Below, piece by piece: positions 61,684 through 64,000 of a stretch of DNA of 64,000 nucleotides. The DNA lies in NCBI GenBank assembly GCA_015057275.1, contig SVEO01000004.1:1-64000 (forward strand), written 5' to 3'. How positions within the stretch are numbered: the stretch's first letter is position 1; every line of letters begins with the position of its first letter. Below the pieces are notes generated by a model, which saw only the letters and a list, made by a program, of their open reading frames with translations, was not told the origin of the DNA and did no database searches. The position numbers were made by a program, and so were the translations under genes. The stretch is from Lachnospiraceae bacterium (GTDB taxonomy: Bacteria; Bacillota; Clostridia; Lachnospirales; Lachnospiraceae).

Positions 61684-62853
61684 ATGAAAATTTTAATTAC
61701 AACGGATTTATTCACCACGGAGACGAACGGTGTAGTAACTTCCGTAAAGAATTTATGGAACGAATTGAAAAAAAAAGGACACGATGTACGTATTTTGACG
61801 CTTTCCGACAAGATGCACAGTCATAAAGATGGGGCCATATATTATATTCGTTCGGTGCCGTTGGGTGTGATTTACCCGGATGTACGGATGCCGATTTCTT
61901 ATCGCCATCATCTGATTCAGGAGTTGATTGACTGGAAACCGGATGTGATTCACAGTCAGTGTGAGTTTTTCAGCCTACAGTTTGCCTTGCGCATTTCTAA
62001 ACTGACCGGCACACCGATTGTTCATACCTATCACACATTATATGAGCAGTACGTGCGCTATATTACGCCAAGCAAGCGTCTGGGCAAATTTATCGTACGA
62101 ACGGTTTCGCGTCGTCGCTTAAAGCGCGTGGAACGCGTGGTTGTTCCGACTCACAAGGTAGAAGATGCGCTACTTAGTTACGGCCTGCACAACCCAATTA
62201 ATGTTGTACCGACCGGAATCAGCCTCGAACAGCACAAAAAGCGCATTTCCCCAGAGAAACGTCTGATAAAACGTCAGGCACTCGGCATCGCAGAGGACGA
62301 TCTGGTGCTGCTCAATCTCGGCCGTCTTGGTAACGAGAAGAATCTTAACGAATTAATGGATTATTTTGCTGAAGCATTAAAACATTATAATCACTTAATC
62401 TTCTTAATCGTCGGCGATGGTCCGGCGAAAGAAGATTTGGAAAAGCAGGCCGATGAGCTTGGTATTTCCAAGCATGTAATTTTTACCGGTATGGTTTCTC
62501 CGTCTGAAGTTCAGGATTACTATCAGCTTGGAGACATTTTTGTGAGCGCATCAACAAGTGAAACGCAGGGTCTTACCTATGTGGAGGCTGCAGCAAACGG
62601 TTTGCCGCTTCTTTGTCGAAAGGATTTATGCTTAAAAGATGTCATTATGCAGAGTGAGAATGGTTATCAGTATACAAACATCGAGGAATTTTTAACTGCC
62701 CTTGATGCCATCATCAAGCATCCGCAATGGCGCGTGACGGCTGGTAAACGCAGCGAGGAAATTGCCGCAACCTTCGATAAAAGCACCTTCGGCGATGCCA
62801 TTGAAGCTGTATACGAGATGGTGACCGAGGATAATTTAACCCCAGTTGAATAA
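61684..62853 (+). CDS. GT4 family glycosyltransferase (glycolipid type)
   Basis: 389 residues of GT-B fold. N-terminal acceptor side starts MKILITTDLFTTETNGVVTSVKNL; the donor side has LNLGRLGNEKN near 215 and SETQGLTYVEAAANG near 295 with the conserved Glu pair. The overall pattern resembles diacylglycerol glucosyltransferases that make glycolipid anchors. AGGAGTCTGGTT before ATG 61684 sets the start. The hydrolase gene follows with a gap of only 7 bp. Confidence 0.9.
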   Translation: MKILITTDLFTTETNGVVTSVKNLWNELKKKGHDVRILTLSDKMHSHKDGAIYYIRSVPLGVIYPDVRMPISYRHHLIQELIDWKPDVIHSQCEFFSLQFALRISKLTGTPIVHTYHTLYEQYVRYITPSKRLGKFIVRTVSRRRLKRVERVVVPTHKVEDALLSYGLHNPINVVPTGISLEQHKKRISPEKRLIKRQALGIAEDDLVLLNLGRLGNEKNLNELMDYFAEALKHYNHLIFLIVGDGPAKEDLEKQADELGISKHVIFTGMVSPSEVQDYYQLGDIFVSASTSETQGLTYVEAAANGLPLLCRKDLCLKDVIMQSENGYQYTNIEEFLTALDAIIKHPQWRVTAGKRSEEIAATFDKSTFGDAIEAVYEMVTEDNLTPVE

Positions 62854-62860
62854 AGAAATT

Positions 62861-63928
62861 ATGTTAAAAGACAAAATCAAGAAAATCATACAATTTATTT
62901 TAAACCCACGGCTGCTGCTTTGCGTGGGCCTCGCCTGGGTTATTACCAACGGTTGGTCCTACGTCTTGTTTGTCGTGGGTACTTATTTTCAAGTCGGCTG
63001 GATGATTGCGATTGCCAGCGGCTATCTGGCCTTTCTGTGGTTGCCGATTTCACCGGAGAAACTCGCTACAGCCGCCATTGCCATGTTGCTGCTGCGGCTT
63101 CTTTTTCCGAACGACACAAAGACACTCGCCATCGTAAAAGGCTGGTACAACAAGTTTAAAAATCGATTGAAAAAGAAAGAGGATGCGCAAATGTTAAAAA
63201 ATCACAAAAAGAAACTACTTATATGGATTATCGTGATTGTCGCGTTTTTGGCAATCATCATCGGTGGCTGCGCGATTTATCTAAATGACTACTACCATGC
63301 GGACGCTGACGCTATCGCTCAATTTACCGAGGATAGCCGATTTTCGCCACAGAAGCTTGACGATGGCTCCATCGTTTATGCACCGGAAGATGCCATGACC
63401 GGCTTTATCTTCTATCCCGGTGGCAAGGTTGAGCATACGGCTTATGTGCCGTTGATGGAAGCATTGGCTGAAAAAGGTATTCTTTGTGTTCTTGTCGAGA
63501 TGCCGTTTCGGCTGGCAGTGCTCGACATGACGGCGGCGGACGGAATCCCGGAGATGTACCCGCAAATTGAAAATTGGTATATCGGCGGTCATTCGCTCGG
63601 TGGCTCTATGGCGGCCTCGTATCTTGCCAAACACACCGACACTTATGATGGTTTAATTTTGCTCGGTGCGTATTCGACAGCCGATTTATCAGACAGTTCA
63701 TTGAATGTTCTATCTGTTTACGGCAGTGAAGACAAGATATTAAACCTCGAAAAATATGTAAAAAACCAGCCGAACCTACCGGACCATTTCATTGAGGCTA
63801 TTATTGATGGGGGCTGTCACTCCTATTTCGGTATGTACGGGGCTCAGAACGGCGACGGCACACCAACCATTTCAAACGAAGAACAAATTTATCAAACAGT
63901 AGATGCGATTTTGGAGCTTTTGCAATAA
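62861..63928 (+). CDS. Membrane-anchored alpha/beta hydrolase, fused to a small membrane domain
   Basis: 355 residues. The first 105 form a small membrane protein (about three helices, ending in a basic stretch NRLKKKEDAQ). A fourth helix at about 120-140 then carries an outward alpha/beta hydrolase domain. The nucleophile Ser is in GGHSLGGSMAAS near 245; Asp in YGSEDKIL and His in GGCHSYFGMYG complete the triad. ATG 62861 has a weak AAAG site. A second ATG at 63191 with a strong GAGG 8 bases upstream may give the hydrolase alone. A lipid substrate is plausible beside the GT4 gene. Confidence 0.8.
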   Translation: MLKDKIKKIIQFILNPRLLLCVGLAWVITNGWSYVLFVVGTYFQVGWMIAIASGYLAFLWLPISPEKLATAAIAMLLLRLLFPNDTKTLAIVKGWYNKFKNRLKKKEDAQMLKNHKKKLLIWIIVIVAFLAIIIGGCAIYLNDYYHADADAIAQFTEDSRFSPQKLDDGSIVYAPEDAMTGFIFYPGGKVEHTAYVPLMEALAEKGILCVLVEMPFRLAVLDMTAADGIPEMYPQIENWYIGGHSLGGSMAASYLAKHTDTYDGLILLGAYSTADLSDSSLNVLSVYGSEDKILNLEKYVKNQPNLPDHFIEAIIDGGCHSYFGMYGAQNGDGTPTISNEEQIYQTVDAILELLQ

Positions 63929-63945
63929 AGCTCTCTTTCTCTTGC

Positions 63946-63984
63946 AAAAAGTCCATGGACACAAAGGGTGTGTATGGACTTTTT
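63946..63984 (+). terminator. Terminator behind the hydrolase gene
   Basis: A 17-bp stem (AAAAAGTCCATGGACAC with a near complement) around a 5-base loop and a T-run. Confidence 0.88.
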
Positions 63985-64000
63985 ATGTTTTCGGTTGAAT

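Overview
The window looks like a chromosomal segment of a gut Lachnospiraceae species (Firmicutes, Clostridia). Support comes from strong AGGAGG-type ribosome sites, sigma-A promoters with TTGACA/TATAAT boxes and 17-bp spacers, a clostridial-style SigA, a RelQ-type alarmone synthetase, DUF6120/DUF6147-like proteins, a dihydroorotate dehydrogenase of the PyrD/PyrK type, and a bile salt hydrolase. Genus and species cannot be fixed from the sequence alone.

Layout. 1-2200: the right part of an IS256-family element that has cut into a small membrane-protein gene, followed by a secreted DUF6147-like protein. 2200-8400 (minus strand): kduI-kduD-WYL regulator, AAC(3)-family acetyltransferase, bile salt hydrolase, MATE exporter. 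8600-11200 (plus): a PlsC-like acyltransferase with a zinc ribbon and an ESS-family (GltS-like) permease. 11300-16340 (minus): arabinanase lipoprotein, HAD phosphatase, P1 peptidase, ABC exporter. 16400-24700: aldo/keto reductase, TcdA, a TM2 gene remnant, citrate synthase, FGGY kinase, tRNA-Gly, PepF, AEC transporter. 24700-27700: endonuclease IV, a small membrane protein and a decayed opp peptide-transport locus. 27800-29500 (plus): tandem GNAT protein and signal peptidase I. 29600-39100 (minus): cytoplasmic PL11 rhamnogalacturonan lyase, a 115-bp palindromic element, rpoD, lipid kinase, an MBOAT-DHHW fusion, radA and a small conserved protein. 39200-49100 (minus): clpC, a cohesin surface protein, a dockerin/glucosaminidase protein, then purD-purN-purM-purE. 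49200-53800 (minus): M29 aminopeptidase, HD phosphohydrolase, small membrane proteins, VanZ, pyrE. 54100-60750 (minus): GH42 beta-galactosidase, then pyrD-pyrK-pyrF-pyrC and a HIT protein. 60900-63930 (plus): RelQ, a GT4 glycosyltransferase and a membrane alpha/beta hydrolase.

How the genes work together. A dispersed toolkit for pectin side chains is present: surface arabinanase (GH43), intracellular rhamnogalacturonan lyase (PL11), beta-galactosidase (GH42), a pentulose-type kinase, and KduI/KduD for unsaturated uronates. It is spread over 50 kb rather than gathered in one locus. Housekeeping blocks cover de novo pyrimidine synthesis (pyrC, F, K, D, with pyrE set apart by a sugar-hydrolase gene) and part of purine synthesis (purE, M, N, D).

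Most unusual features: the cohesin/dockerin pair next to clpC; the single-chain MBOAT-DHHW acyltransferase whose DHHW motif is lost; the opp locus collapsed by two deletions that appear to lie at short repeats; the 115-bp palindromic unit behind rpoD; and the scar between pyrE and the GH42 gene. No CRISPR array, prophage, rRNA or recognisable riboswitch was seen.
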